A stretch of 63,281 nt of DNA, taken from positions 1-63,281 of the forward strand of contig NZ_FMZZ01000022.1 in assembly GCF_900101685.1 (NCBI RefSeq), read 5' to 3'. Origin of the DNA: Actinokineospora iranica. GTDB taxonomy: Bacteria > Actinomycetota > Actinomycetes > Mycobacteriales > Pseudonocardiaceae. The notes beneath the pieces are model-generated. The model made no database searches. It had not been told where the DNA came from and was given only the letters and a program-made list of their open reading frames with translations. Position numbers and translations under genes: made by a program. Shown here piece after piece: positions 16,225 to 25,432 of this stretch. Positions within the stretch are counted from its first letter, which is position 1. Each line of letters starts with the position of its first letter.

Positions 16225-17310
16225 TCACGACGGATCGGTGACGCGGGCCACGAAGTACACCACCCCCGTCCCCACGTGTCGCACCACGAACAGGAACGGC
16301 CGGTCCACGGTCACCTCGACCGGTTCGGCGGGCAGGGACATCAGGCGCATCATCACGGCGGTGGCCGCCGCGCCCTCGAAACCCTGTTCGTCGACCTTGA
16401 GCACCGACTCGTGCAGCACGGCCTGCACAGCCAGCGGGTCGGGGCTGATACCGGTGAGGTCGGCTTCCGTCGAGAACACCGTCCGCACGCCCAGTTCGAG
16501 CAGCGGCCTCGTCAGCTCGGCCTGAGTGGACACTTCGAGCTTCGGCAGGCGCAGCAGGACCTGCCTGGTGCTCGGAGCGTCCAGCAACGCGCCCAAGGAC
16601 TCCCCGGTCAGGCCGGGCTCGACCTCGGCCAAGTCGCCATCCGGAAGCAGGACAACGGCTTCGACGCCGCCGACCGCGGGCAGGCTGACAACCTGCCACC
16701 CGTCCAAAGCCGCGTAGCCCACGCTCTCGTTCAGCGTCATCGTGGGCACCTCGACAGAACCCGCTGGAGCGTGGAAAGGCCGAGGCCGGGTCGCGTCCGA
16801 GTCGAACACATTGCGCCAGCCGCACTTCAGGTAGAGCGCGTTGACCAATGACGACACGGTGTCCGACCTGATCGTGCCCTCCGGCAGCAACTCCGGGATC
16901 AGGCCGCGCGTGGTCTCCGAGACATCGGCGTTGATCGTGTCGCGGGCCTTCTCCGGCTCGGCCCGGAACGGCGCGTTGCGCACCGCGCCGCTCGACCACC
17001 GCGCCAGCTCGTCGGTGAAGGTTCGCTCGATCGAGATCGCCACGTCGGCCCAGAGCGTGTTGGACACCGCGATCAGCGGCGTGTCCTCATCCGGTCGGGG
17101 CTCGTCCAACCGGGCCGCCCCGGCGAGCGCCTCGGTCACCTCGTCCAGCTCGCCGAGCAGGGCGACGAGTTCGGCCTGGCTGTCCCCGTGGGCGCCGTGA
17201 GCCAGCAGGCCGAGTGCGCTGGCCACGGAAAACGGCGACCAGCACACCTGCTCGCGCGGGTCTGGTGCGACCGCGCGATGCAGGGCGAGGGTGAAATCCA
17301 GGTGCGACAC
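16225..17310 (-). CDS. Serpin-family protease inhibitor
   Basis: A complete serpin of 361 residues, slightly shorter than animal serpins. Family marks: SPFSVASALGLLAHGA near the N-terminus, ISNT-like VSNTLWAD, LVNALYLKCGWRNVF (strand 3A/shutter) and the C-terminal DRPFLFVVRH-TGVVYFVARVTDP. The reactive-loop hinge is EQGFEGAAATA (308-318), small residues as required for an inhibitory serpin; counting from E308 as P17 gives Met324 as P1 and Ser325 as P1'. There is no signal peptide, so it probably acts inside the cell. Start is GTG with GGGAG upstream; dgt lies 45 bases upstream on the same strand. Confidence 0.95.
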   Translation of the reverse strand: MSHLDFTLALHRAVAPDPREQVCWSPFSVASALGLLAHGAHGDSQAELVALLGELDEVTEALAGAARLDEPRPDEDTPLIAVSNTLWADVAISIERTFTDELARWSSGAVRNAPFRAEPEKARDTINADVSETTRGLIPELLPEGTIRSDTVSSLVNALYLKCGWRNVFDSDATRPRPFHAPAGSVEVPTMTLNESVGYAALDGWQVVSLPAVGGVEAVVLLPDGDLAEVEPGLTGESLGALLDAPSTRQVLLRLPKLEVSTQAELTRPLLELGVRTVFSTEADLTGISPDPLAVQAVLHESVLKVDEQGFEGAAATAVMMRLMSLPAEPVEVTVDRPFLFVVRHVGTGVVYFVARVTDPS

Positions 17311-17355
17311 AGTTACTCCCGACTCGGTGGTGACCGTGCCTTCGAGTGTGCCGGC

Positions 17356-18645
17356 TCAGCCGGGGGTGGCTCGGAAGTTATCCACAAGCACCGCGTGCCA
17401 CATGACCGCCTGCGCGTCCGTGAGCGAGGCGACCTGGTCGACCACCACTCGCAGCCGCCGCGCGTCGTCGCCCGCCGCGTGCCACGCGGGTTGGAACGCG
17501 GGCTCGAGGGCGTCGGGCGCCCGGTCAGCCAGCACCGCGACGAGCCGTTCGATGAGTTCACGCTGCCCCGCCTGGAGAATCCGGCGGTCCGGGTCGCTCA
17601 GGACGTAGTGGACGGCGGTCGCCTTGAGCAGCGCGACCTCGGCCGCGACCCGCCCGGGCACCACCAGGTCCGCCGCGTACCTGGTCAGCGGCCGGTCGCC
17701 GTGGACCCGCCTGGTCCCGGTGACCGCGGCTGAGGCGAACCGGCCCACAAGCTCGCTGGTCAACCGTTTGAGCGCGACCTGCGCGCCGAGCGTGCCGTCG
17801 TACTCACGGGCGACGAGATCGGCGACGACCGGCAGGCCGAGCAGCCCGACGGCGGCCTCTTCGAGGCACGACACCGGCTCTGACGAGAAGTGCTTGGCGG
17901 CCAACTCGGCGACGACGGCGCGTTCGGCGGGGTCCGCGAGCGCGGCAAGAGAGATCCGTCCCGCCCGGACGCCGTCTTCGACGTCGTGCACCGAGTAGGC
18001 CACGTCGTCCGCCCAGTCCATTACCTGCGCCTCTATGCAGCGGACGTCCTCCGGCGCGCCTTCGCGTATCCAGGTGAAGACCGGCAGGTCGTCCTCGTAG
18101 ACACCGAACTTGACCATTCCCGCCCGGCGTGGCCACGGGTACTTGGTGGCGGCGTCGAGCGAAGCGCGGGCCAGGTTGAGGCCGTGCTCCGCGCCGTCCG
18201 CGCCGAGCACCTTCGGCTCGAGCCGGGTCAGGATGCGCAGCGTCTGGGCGTTGCCCTCGAACCCACCGCACCCCTGCGCGGCCAGGTCCAGGGCCCGCTC
18301 GCCGTTGTGACCGAAGGGCGGGTGGCCGATGTCGTGGGCAAGCCCGGCGGTGTCGACGATGTCGGGATCACAGCCCAGTTCCTCGGCGATCCCTCGACCG
18401 ATCTGGGCTACCTCCAGCGAGTGAGTCAACCGGGTACGCGGTATCCCGTGCACTTCCGAACCCTCGTTCGGCCCCACTACCTGCGTCTTACCGGCCAACC
18501 TCCGCAAGGCGGCGGAATGCAAGACCCGAGCGCGGTCGCGGCTGAACGGACTGCGGACAGCGGGCCACGCCCCGGGCAGAGTCGAACCCTTGGGGGACTC
18601 GGCGAACAAGCGCTCACCGTCGTGCTCGGTGTAACCGGAACTCAC
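17356..18645 (-). CDS. dgt: Deoxyguanosinetriphosphate triphosphohydrolase-like HD protein
   Basis: A 429-residue dNTP triphosphohydrolase of the HD superfamily that cuts dNTPs to nucleosides and tripolyphosphate. The metal-binding residues are seen in RTRLTHSLEVAQ (His), AGLAHDIGHPPFGHNGE (His-Asp) and DWADDVAYSVHDVEDG (Asp). The N-terminal SPFSRDRARVLHSAALRRLAGKTQVV is typical of the family. Start is GTG at 18645. The gene lies in the same neighbourhood as dnaG, as in mycobacteria. The last codons contain a TTATCCACA word (17378-17386). Confidence 0.95.
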   Translation of the reverse strand: MSSGYTEHDGERLFAESPKGSTLPGAWPAVRSPFSRDRARVLHSAALRRLAGKTQVVGPNEGSEVHGIPRTRLTHSLEVAQIGRGIAEELGCDPDIVDTAGLAHDIGHPPFGHNGERALDLAAQGCGGFEGNAQTLRILTRLEPKVLGADGAEHGLNLARASLDAATKYPWPRRAGMVKFGVYEDDLPVFTWIREGAPEDVRCIEAQVMDWADDVAYSVHDVEDGVRAGRISLAALADPAERAVVAELAAKHFSSEPVSCLEEAAVGLLGLPVVADLVAREYDGTLGAQVALKRLTSELVGRFASAAVTGTRRVHGDRPLTRYAADLVVPGRVAAEVALLKATAVHYVLSDPDRRILQAGQRELIERLVAVLADRAPDALEPAFQPAWHAAGDDARRLRVVVDQVASLTDAQAVMWHAVLVDNFRATPG

Positions 18646-18663
18646 AGAGGGAGACTACGTGCC

Positions 18664-19320
18664 TCAGCCGACTTCCCCGTCGATCGCGATCCGATCGGCG
18701 GACGCGTTGGTCGACCGGTAGTACAAGAGCGCGGCGGTCTCCCGCAAGATGTACCGGGCCTGCGTCTCGCGGGTTCGCACGATCGGGCCGGTGTGCGTCG
18801 GAGAGGTCCACGCGTCCAGGCCTGCGTCCTTGGCCATCGTGCGGGCACGCAGCGAGTGCCATGGGTCGCTGACGATCACCGCTGACGCCCAGCCGCGCTT
18901 CTTCACCTCGACCGCGACCGCCCGCAGGGTGCCCAGCGTGTCGTTGCCCTCGCCGACCTCGATGACCTTGTCCTCGGGGATGCCCCGGTCCACCAGCCAG
19001 GCACGGCCCGCCTCGGCCTCGGTGAACTTGTCGCCGACGCGCCGCCCGCCGCCGGTGACCACATATCGGGCGACGCCCTCGTCGTAGAGCGCCTTCGCCT
19101 GCCGCAACCGGGCCTCCAGGACCTTGGAGGGCTTGCCCGCGTACTGAGCGGCGCCGAGGACGACGACGACGTCAGCCGGGTCGCGGTCATCGATTCTGGC
19201 CACCTGCCACACCCGAAAACCGGTTCCGCCGACGACCAGCAGGCCCATCAGCACGAAGCCGAGGAGCAACCGGCGCAGGAAACGGCGAACAGGGTGGGGG
19301 TTGGGAGGCACGATTCGCAT
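18664..19320 (-). CDS. YdcF/SanA-like membrane protein (DUF218)
   Basis: A 218-residue protein with one N-terminal transmembrane helix (about 15-38) and an extracellular DUF218 domain. Characteristic pieces are DVVVVLGAAQYAGKPS, LYDEGVARYVVTGGGR, NTLGTL-like GEGNDTLGTL and IVSDPWHSLRARTMA. SanA/YdcF proteins are linked to envelope integrity and some bind nucleotide-like ligands; the activity is unclear. It ends 18 bases before dgt on the same strand, so both are likely one unit. Confidence 0.88.
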   Translation of the reverse strand: MRIVPPNPHPVRRFLRRLLLGFVLMGLLVVGGTGFRVWQVARIDDRDPADVVVVLGAAQYAGKPSKVLEARLRQAKALYDEGVARYVVTGGGRRVGDKFTEAEAGRAWLVDRGIPEDKVIEVGEGNDTLGTLRAVAVEVKKRGWASAVIVSDPWHSLRARTMAKDAGLDAWTSPTHTGPIVRTRETQARYILRETAALLYYRSTNASADRIAIDGEVG

Positions 19321-19399
19321 CCTTCCAGAATCGGCGTCGCGTGGTGCGGCGCGGGCAGGATACGCCAGAGACGAGCGCCACCCCGCCGAAACGCCCGAG

Positions 19400-19427
19400 T
19401 TATCCACAATGCGCGAACTCATCCACA
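19400..19427 (+). promoter_or_regulatory. Paired DnaA-box-like element, copy 1
   Basis: TTATCCACA (19400-19408) and TCATCCACA (19419-19427), starts 19 bases apart, followed by GATCTCG. It lies in the gap between the YdcF gene and the AbiEi/DUF559-like gene. A second copy with the same geometry is at 27985-28012. Confidence 0.6.
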
Positions 19428-19478
19428 GATCTCGAGGACCCCTGTCAATCGAGAGCCGCGGCCGGTTACCTCGAAGCC

Positions 19479-20423
19479 ATGCACTCAAACCGCGCACTCC
19501 TCGATCTCGATCATCTGCCCGGTGTCTTCCCACACGGCGTGGCCCGGGCGTCCGAACTCGTCTCACTCGGGCTGTCCGGCCGCAGCATCCGCAACCGGTG
19601 CCTGCCCCGCGGGCCATGGCAACGGCTGCAATCCGACGTCGTCCTGCTCACCGACGCTCCTCCCACCCGCGCGCAGCGGCTGAAGGCCGCGCTGCGGGTC
19701 ACCAGCCCGGAGGCGGTGGTGACCGGGCGGGAAGCCATGTGGCTCAACGGAATGCCGGTCACGCCCCTCGGCGCGATCCATCTCGTCGTGCCGGACCACG
19801 TTCGCGGGCGCGCGGACGGCTCCGTCACCGTCGAGCGGACAATCCGGATGCCGGACCCGTTGTATCGCAGGGGATTTCCCACCGCCCCACTCGCCAGGGC
19901 CACAGTGGACGCGTGCAGGCGCACCCCGTCCGCGGGCGAGATCCGTGTCCTGGTCAGCGAAGCGGTGCACCGCGGCGGCGTGCCGCTGAGCTTGCTCCAC
20001 GAAGAACTGGCCCGAGGTCCCAGCGCCGGGACGACACTGTTGCGGCGCGTGCTCGCCGAGATCGACCGGAAAGTCCGGTCGGCGGGCGCCCGGATCGCGG
20101 CGGAACTGGTCGACCTGGCCGGTCTCCCCCAGCCGACGTGGACAGCGCGGTTGAGCACTGTCCACGACGTGCACCTGGCGGTGGTGGACGCGTGGTGGGA
20201 CAACGTGGGGCTTGCCTGGGACGCGGACATCCACCGGCCGTGGGCGCCGCGCCCCGGCCTGCTCGCGTCGACCCGGGCGGCGCGCCTCACCGCGGCCGGG
20301 ATCGTCGCGGTCCGCACCGAACCCCCGCGCGTCCGCGACGACACCGCGGCCGTGGTGGAAGAGCTACGCGGCGCTTACCGCTTGGCGTCCGCCCGACCCA
20401 GACCGGAGGTGATCGTGTCCTGA
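19479..20423 (+). CDS. AbiEi-antitoxin/DUF559-like protein
   Basis: A 314-residue protein of a kind found in many copies in actinobacterial genomes. The N-terminal part (about 20-75) looks like the winged-helix start of AbiEi-type regulators (GVFPHGVARASELVSLGLS-like, RGPWQRLQSDVVLLT). The C-terminal part (HLAVVDAWWDNVGLAWDADIHR) resembles the Vsr/DUF559 nuclease fold but seems to lack a full catalytic set. No partner toxin gene is adjacent. Function unknown. The upstream gap holds a paired DnaA-box element. Confidence 0.65.
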   Translation: MHSNRALLDLDHLPGVFPHGVARASELVSLGLSGRSIRNRCLPRGPWQRLQSDVVLLTDAPPTRAQRLKAALRVTSPEAVVTGREAMWLNGMPVTPLGAIHLVVPDHVRGRADGSVTVERTIRMPDPLYRRGFPTAPLARATVDACRRTPSAGEIRVLVSEAVHRGGVPLSLLHEELARGPSAGTTLLRRVLAEIDRKVRSAGARIAAELVDLAGLPQPTWTARLSTVHDVHLAVVDAWWDNVGLAWDADIHRPWAPRPGLLASTRAARLTAAGIVAVRTEPPRVRDDTAAVVEELRGAYRLASARPRPEVIVS

Positions 20424-20598
20424 TCGCGGAGATCCCATGACAGGAGGCCCAAGCTGTGTCGTGCCTCGCACAGCCGTCCGGACCACGGAACCGGCCGGTG
20501 TGCATCGCGCGAGCCAGCCCACGTCCCTCGGCCCACGCGGACAGCCGAGTGGACCCGACCCGAAACGCGAGGTGACAATGCCCTGCATTTCCTAGAAC

Positions 20599-21984
<1,386 letters not shown>

Positions 21985-22248
21985 TGACCCTCCATGCGGG
22001 CGAACTCAAGGTCGGCGAGACAAACAAGGGTAGTCCGCAACGCGTGCGGGCCTGCCGGGGGCTTGCGCGCTCGACCCGCTCCAGACGACGGCCGCGGCGT
22101 CGTCCGGAAGGGAAAGAGGCAACGGACCCGAGGACGAGTGGGGAGCAGAGCGGCCTGGCGGCTGTTCCTGCGCTGGTCGCTCAGGCCTGCGGGCGAACGC
22201 CGGTCTGAGCTGTGGTCAGGGGGCGCACTCGCAGGCCTTCCGGACGTC

Positions 22249-22288
22249 CCTGCGCGGGTGCCGGAGGGCCCTCCGGCACCCGCGCAGG
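22249..22288. repeat. Perfect 40-bp palindrome
   Basis: Two 20-base arms (22249-22268 and 22269-22288) are exact reverse complements with no spacer. It could extrude as a cruciform or act as a transcription terminator. Confidence 0.9.
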
Positions 22289-22421
22289 ACTCCGGGGCGA
22301 CGCTTGGGGCTCCCTGGGCGGCTTTTCCGGGCGTCGGCAGGGCCTCTTCGGCGGACCTCTTTGGGCGTCGGCGGGAGCACCCCGGGCCGACCTGTGCGGG
22401 CGTCCACGGAAGCGACCCCGG

Positions 22422-22740
22422 CGAACCTCTGCGAACCTCAGCGGGCGTCAGCGGCAGACACCCAGCGGACCTCTGCGAACCTCAGCGGGCGTCAGCGGGA
22501 ACCACCGAGCGGACCTCTGCGAACCTCAGCGGGCGTCCACGGGAGCCACCCGGCGGACGCTCCGCAGGGTCAGCGGGGGCACCCCGGGCGACCATCTCCG
22601 GGCAACAACGGGGGCCACCCCACGTGACCCTCTCCGAGTAACAACGAGGGGGACCTCCCCAGGTGCCCCTCTCCGGGCAACAGCGGGGGCCACCCAGGTG
22701 AACTTCTCCGAGTGACGGCGGAGGGTTCCCCGGGCGTCGA
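22422..22740. repeat. 44-bp minisatellite grading into 35-39-bp repeats
   Basis: Units start at 22422, 22466, 22510 and 22554. The first three (CGGACCTCTGCGAACCTCAG-type start) are nearly identical; later units of 35-39 bp are degenerate (CTCCGGGCAACAACGGGGG-like). Confidence 0.8.
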
Positions 22741-22760
22741 CGGGTGCGCTGCCGTTGGGC

Positions 22761-23135
22761 TCACCGGGCTGTGGTCGGGCCGCCTGCCTCGCCGAGGTTG
22801 ACGGTGTCCGCGTCGGCGGCGAGCAGGCTGGTGTGCCTGCGGGTGGCGCCGGGGGCGGCCTCGACCACGACCTCGTACGCGGCGGGTTCGGTGGTGTCCG
22901 CTTCGGCGAGGAGCGGGATGACATGGGCACGGACGTCGAAAGGAGACAGCGACTTGCGATAGGCGGAGACGGAAGCGAACTCCACGGTCAGCACCCACCT
23001 GGTCGCCGACTCGGTGGACCGCGCCAGCAACCCCCGCACGCAGCCGGGCTGGGCCAGCAACAGCTCCAGGGCATACTGCGCGCGGGTGGTGAACGGCTCG
23101 GGCTCGGCGACGGTGAACCTGGCGATCAGCAGCAC
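22761..23135 (-). CDS. Antibiotic biosynthesis monooxygenase (ABM)-fold protein
   Basis: A 124-residue protein with the dimeric ferredoxin-like ABM pattern: LLIARFTVAEPEPF, ALELLLAQPGCVRGLLARSTE, RWVLTVEFASVSAYRKSLSPFDV. Such proteins are cofactor-free oxygenases, heme oxygenases or quinone monooxygenases; no heme ligands are apparent. Start is GTG at 23135 with GGAAAGG upstream. It is divergent from a small membrane protein gene. The last third (ATRRHTSLLAADADTVNLGEAGG) is probably a disordered tail. Confidence 0.75.
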   Translation of the reverse strand: MLLIARFTVAEPEPFTTRAQYALELLLAQPGCVRGLLARSTESATRWVLTVEFASVSAYRKSLSPFDVRAHVIPLLAEADTTEPAAYEVVVEAAPGATRRHTSLLAADADTVNLGEAGGPTTAR

Positions 23136-23204
23136 GCGCGGGAGCCTTTCCTGGACGGCAGTGCGAGGATGCAGCACCGTAGCCCAACCGCCCCGGGAGG
23201 CACT

Positions 23205-23477
23205 GTGCGGCGAACGCGGTCGTTGAAGGCGCCACTGCTCGCGGGGAGCGGGCCGTTGGCTCGGGTGCCGCCGGTGGCGGCTTTCGCCCTCGTCATCGCG
23301 GTGTTCACGGCGGGGGTGCTGGTTCGCGGCTGGCTTGGCGCCGGGTTGCTCGGGCTGCTCGCGGCCGGGGTGCTGGTGCTGCTCGCGGCCACGTGGCGGG
23401 TGCTGTCTCCCGCGCACCGGCTCGGGCGGGTGCTGGTCCTCGGCGTGCTCGTGGCGGTCATCGTCTCCGTGCTGTGA
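23205..23477 (+). CDS. Small two-helix membrane protein (DUF6703-like)
   Basis: A 90-residue protein with a basic N-terminus, two hydrophobic helices (about 27-43 and 45-62) and a third near the C-terminus (VLVLGVLVAVIVSVL). GTG start with GGGAGG five bases upstream. Similar short proteins lie next to the glyS/zur region in other actinomycetes; function unknown. Confidence 0.65.
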   Translation: MRRTRSLKAPLLAGSGPLARVPPVAAFALVIAVFTAGVLVRGWLGAGLLGLLAAGVLVLLAATWRVLSPAHRLGRVLVLGVLVAVIVSVL

Positions 23478-23595
23478 CCACGGCGCGCACCTCGCTGCCC
23501 GCCGTGAACTGCGGAAGCGCCTAATATGAACACGGTAACCATCATCCGGGCAGGCGACTCCGCCGCCGGTCAGCGAGGAGAGGACGACGTCGATC

Positions 23596-23982
23596 GTGAC
23601 CTCGGAAGCCGCGTCGCACGAGCTGCGGGCAGCCGCCGAGCAGCACGAACACTCGCCTGACCGGCCGGTGGTCGAGCCGGTGCACCGGCGGCCTGCCGTG
23701 ACCCTGACCGCGGCGGGCGACCTGCTGCGGGCGCTTGCCGCGCCCGTGCGGATCGCCATCGTGCTGGAGTTGCGCGAAGCCGACCGGTGCGTGCACGAGT
23801 TGGTGGAGGCGCTCAATGTCGCCCAGCCGCTCATCAGCCAGCATCTGCGGGTGCTCAAGTCCGCGGGCGTCGTCTATGGGGAGCGACACGGCCGCGAGGT
23901 CGTGTACCGGCTCGTGGACGAGCATCTCTCACATATCGTGGTGGACGCTGTAGCGCACGTGGAGGAAGGCGACGCCCGGTGA
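23596..23982 (+). CDS. smtB: ArsR/SmtB-family metal-sensing repressor
   Basis: A 128-residue winged-helix repressor. The recognition helix lies in LNVAQPLISQHLRVLKSAGVV and the wing is YGERHGREVVYRL. The C-terminal helix has DEHLSHIVVDAVAHVEEG, whose Asp/His spacing matches the alpha-5 zinc site of SmtB-type sensors. A His-rich N-terminal piece (ELRAAAEQHEHS) may bind zinc too. The start is GTG. Its stop overlaps the zur start (GTGA), so both form a bicistronic zinc regulator unit as in M. tuberculosis Rv2358-Rv2359. Confidence 0.9.
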   Translation: MTSEAASHELRAAAEQHEHSPDRPVVEPVHRRPAVTLTAAGDLLRALAAPVRIAIVLELREADRCVHELVEALNVAQPLISQHLRVLKSAGVVYGERHGREVVYRLVDEHLSHIVVDAVAHVEEGDAR

Positions 23983-24392
23983 CGATGACTGACCGATCCT
24001 CGGCGACCGTGCCCGGCAGGCGCTCCACGCGCCAGCGCACGGCCGTCGCACAACTGCTCGACCAGCTCGACGACTTCCGCTCAGCGCAGGAACTGCACGA
24101 GGAACTGCGCAAGCGCGGCGAGGGGATCGGGCTGACCACGGTCTACCGAACGCTGCAATCGCTGGCGGACGCGGGCGAGATCGACGTCCTGCGCACCGAT
24201 TCCGGCGAGGCCATCTACCGACGGTGCTCCAGCCACCACCATCACCACCTGGTGTGCCGCTCGTGCGGCCACACCGTGGAGGTGGAGGGCCCGGCGGTGG
24301 AGCGCTGGGCGGACCGCGTGGCCGCGGAGAACGGCTTCTCCCAGATCAGCCACACCGTGGAGATCTTCGGGACCTGCGAGCGCTGCGCCTGA
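23979..24392 (+). CDS. zur: Fur-family zinc uptake regulator
   Basis: A 137-residue Fur-family repressor. The DNA-binding helix is in RKRGEGIGLTTVYRTLQSLADAGEID. The regulatory and structural zinc sites are visible: a HHHHH run followed by LVCRSCGHTVEVEG, and the C-terminal GTCERC. The histidine run and two CxxC pairs identify Zur rather than Fur or PerR. The GTG at 23979 overlaps the smtB stop; an ATG two codons later is an alternative start. Confidence 0.93.
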   Translation: MTMTDRSSATVPGRRSTRQRTAVAQLLDQLDDFRSAQELHEELRKRGEGIGLTTVYRTLQSLADAGEIDVLRTDSGEAIYRRCSSHHHHHLVCRSCGHTVEVEGPAVERWADRVAAENGFSQISHTVEIFGTCERCA

Positions 24393-24499
24393 CCATCGCC
24401 GCTGACGGCCGCCTTCGACCGTTGGGCGGCTAGCCTGCCTCGCGCGGCCGGATGCCGTCGGACCCAGGCTTGGCCCGTCCGGCACCCGGCTTGGGCGGG

Positions 24500-25432
24500 T
24501 TACTGCTCGTAAGGGTTTTCCGGCTGGGTGATCTCGGTGACGCCCTCGACGGACAGCGTGGGGACGTAGTCGGTTTCCTTGGTGGCCGAGCCGGGCTGGA
24601 CCTGGCCGGTGACCTCGACCCAGGTGTCGTTGGCCAAGCCCGACGCGGCGGGGCCGTCCAGTTTCACCTTCACCGGGAACGCGTCGGCCGCGCAGCAGGC
24701 GATACTGAGGCGAGCCAGGAAAGTGTCGTCGCCCTGGACGACGATGAAGCCGGTCAGGCGCACGGTGCGGCCGTTGAGGGAACCGCCGGAGTCCCAGGCG
24801 GCGCGGGCGGCGAAATCGCTCATCGCGATCGAGACGATGTCGCTCTGGGGGATGGCGGGGAACAGGGCCGAGCCGTCGGTGCCCGACGAGCGGCTGGCGG
24901 CGGCCCGGTTGTCGCCGCGCATCACCGAGTCGGAACCCAGGGCGGGCGGGGCGATGAGGAAGATCGCCAGCACCGGCAGGAGCAACAGCCATGCGCTGCG
25001 GGCCGAGTGGTTGTGGTCGCCGTGGTCGCTCTCGTGGGCGTCCGAAGCGCTGGTCTGCCCCCCTGCGGGGCCGTGGGCGCCCTGCGGGGCACTGGAGTGC
25101 TCCCCGCCGCCGCCCTGCGGACCGGCCTGCGCGCCCGCGGGGGCGTCAGGCGAGGCGATGTGGGCGGTGACAGTGTCCACCGGGGTGGCGTGCGCGGCGT
25201 GGACGCCGTCGGTCGCCGAGGCGGTGGAACCGGCGCCCGCGTCGGCGTGGCGGGCGGCCAGGAGATCGCGGCCGATGGACACCACGGCCAGCAGGACCAT
25301 GATCAGGCCGCCCGCGATCAGCCAGTACTGGTGGGCGGGCTTGACGTAGAGCAGGTAGGTGCCGGTGAACGAGATCTTCAGCAGCGCGCCGCCCACCAGG
25401 ACCAGCAGGATGTTCTGGGTTTCCCGCCTCAT
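24500..25432 (-). CDS. TIGR03943-family membrane protein (permease partner)
   Basis: A 310-residue protein with two N-terminal membrane helices, a long His-rich loop (about 85-145, with HESDHGDHNHS), a third helix (LLLLPVLAIFLIAPPALG) and a C-terminal domain with GFIVVQGDDTFLARLSIACCAADAFPV. The CC and the His run suggest metal binding. The gene overlaps the upstream permease gene by four bases and the two are commonly paired (YcgQ/YcgR type). Next to zur, it is probably part of a zinc-linked system. Confidence 0.83.
   Translation of the reverse strand: MRRETQNILLVLVGGALLKISFTGTYLLYVKPAHQYWLIAGGLIMVLLAVVSIGRDLLAARHADAGAGSTASATDGVHAAHATPVDTVTAHIASPDAPAGAQAGPQGGGGEHSSAPQGAHGPAGGQTSASDAHESDHGDHNHSARSAWLLLLPVLAIFLIAPPALGSDSVMRGDNRAAASRSSGTDGSALFPAIPQSDIVSIAMSDFAARAAWDSGGSLNGRTVRLTGFIVVQGDDTFLARLSIACCAADAFPVKVKLDGPAASGLANDTWVEVTGQVQPGSATKETDYVPTLSVEGVTEITQPENPYEQ

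Larger units (their letters stand above)
21985..22760. other. Gene-poor region with palindrome and tandem repeats
   Basis: About 775 bases without a supportable gene. It holds a perfect 40-bp palindrome (22249-22288) and an array of 44-bp then 35-39-bp degenerate repeats (22422 to about 22740). The repeats keep frames open on both strands, but the translated products are low-complexity Arg/Pro/Gly/Thr runs without start signals. Confidence 0.6.

Noticed and set aside
653..17310. Serpin as the inhibitor of the S8 protease in this window
   Set aside because: The protease is exported and the serpin has no signal peptide, and they are 15 kb apart. A direct pair is not supported.
22212..22715. 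Open frames on both strands through the 44-bp repeats
   Set aside because: Repeat period is not a codon multiple, the translations are low complexity, and no start signal or family resemblance was seen.
23478..23595. SmtB operator (12-2-12 type) before smtB
   Set aside because: TAATATGAACACGGTAACCAT is only partly symmetric; I could not support a full palindrome.
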